5,621 nucleotides of DNA from Bacillota bacterium (lineage in GTDB: Bacteria; Bacillota; Clostridia; Peptostreptococcales; Anaerovoracaceae). How positions within the stretch are numbered: position 1 is the first letter of the stretch; every line of letters begins with the position of its first letter. The DNA is taken from contig JAUNBO010000120.1 in assembly GCA_030527065.1 (NCBI GenBank), positions 1 through 5,621 on the forward strand. Direction: 5' to 3'. The translations under genes and the position numbers were made by a program. Below the pieces are notes generated by a model. That model was not told where the DNA came from, searched no databases, and was given only the letters and a program-made list of their open reading frames with translations. Shown piece after piece: positions 5,582 to 5,621 of the stretch.

Positions 5582-5614
5582 TAAATGCAACAGTGGCATT
5601 TAGAGTTGCATTTA
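5582..5614. repeat. Inverted and direct copies of GCATTTA at the window edge
   Basis: TAAATGCAAC (5582-5591) and GTTGCATTTA (5605-5614) form a perfect 10-bp inverted repeat. A further copy of GCATTTA lies in the loop (5596-5602), 12 bp from the one at 5608-5614, giving three copies in 33 bp. There is no T-run after the stem on either strand. It could be a multi-site operator or the end of a neighbouring element; the window stops too soon to decide. Confidence 0.4.
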
Positions 5615-5621
5615 GTCTGAG

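Overview
The window carries six protein genes, all on the minus strand, so transcription runs from high to low coordinates. The sequence is GC-rich. The gene set is a Firmicutes-style feo cluster (two small separate FeoA genes, FeoB, and a FeoB-associated Cys-rich membrane peptide) next to a PspA gene with a Gly-rich TPM-like partner. The FeoB has a long loop after its first membrane helix. Ribosome-binding sites are strong AGGAGG-type. Together these suggest a GC-rich anaerobic gut Clostridium relative (Oscillospiraceae or Lachnospiraceae type). That placement is inference from gene content and protein style, not from a phylogenetic marker.

Right part (about 3608-5621): an envelope-stress type pair. 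It begins with a 353-residue membrane protein that has an extreme Gly-rich N-terminus and a TPM-like domain between two membrane helices. Its stop codon overlaps the start codon of a PspA/IM30 homologue (TAATG). A long-stem hairpin at 3608-3646 closes this unit. A promoter-like sequence lies at 5501-5530, and a small inverted repeat sits at the window edge.

Middle (3281-3607): an intergenic region rich in inverted repeats. Its left part holds a strong sigma-A-type promoter with A-tracts upstream, and a palindrome GTTAG-N6-CTAAC placed at the expected transcription start of the feo genes.

Left part (1-3280): ferrous iron uptake, in the order feoA, feoA, feoB, FeoB-associated peptide. A second copy of GTTAG-N6-CTAAC lies in the 153-bp gap between the second feoA and feoB, just after a small terminator-like hairpin. 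The likely logic is that FeoB imports Fe2+, the FeoA proteins act on it from the cytoplasm, and the Cys-rich peptide may receive or chaperone iron. A metal-dependent DtxR/MntR-type repressor could act at both palindromes. The regulator is not in the window, so its identity is inferred.

No RNA genes, insertion sequences or CRISPR arrays were seen. Most of the window is recognisable. The least explained items are the paired operators, the basic-residue-free acidic loop of FeoB, the Gly-rich partner of PspA, and the hairpin-dense intergenic region.
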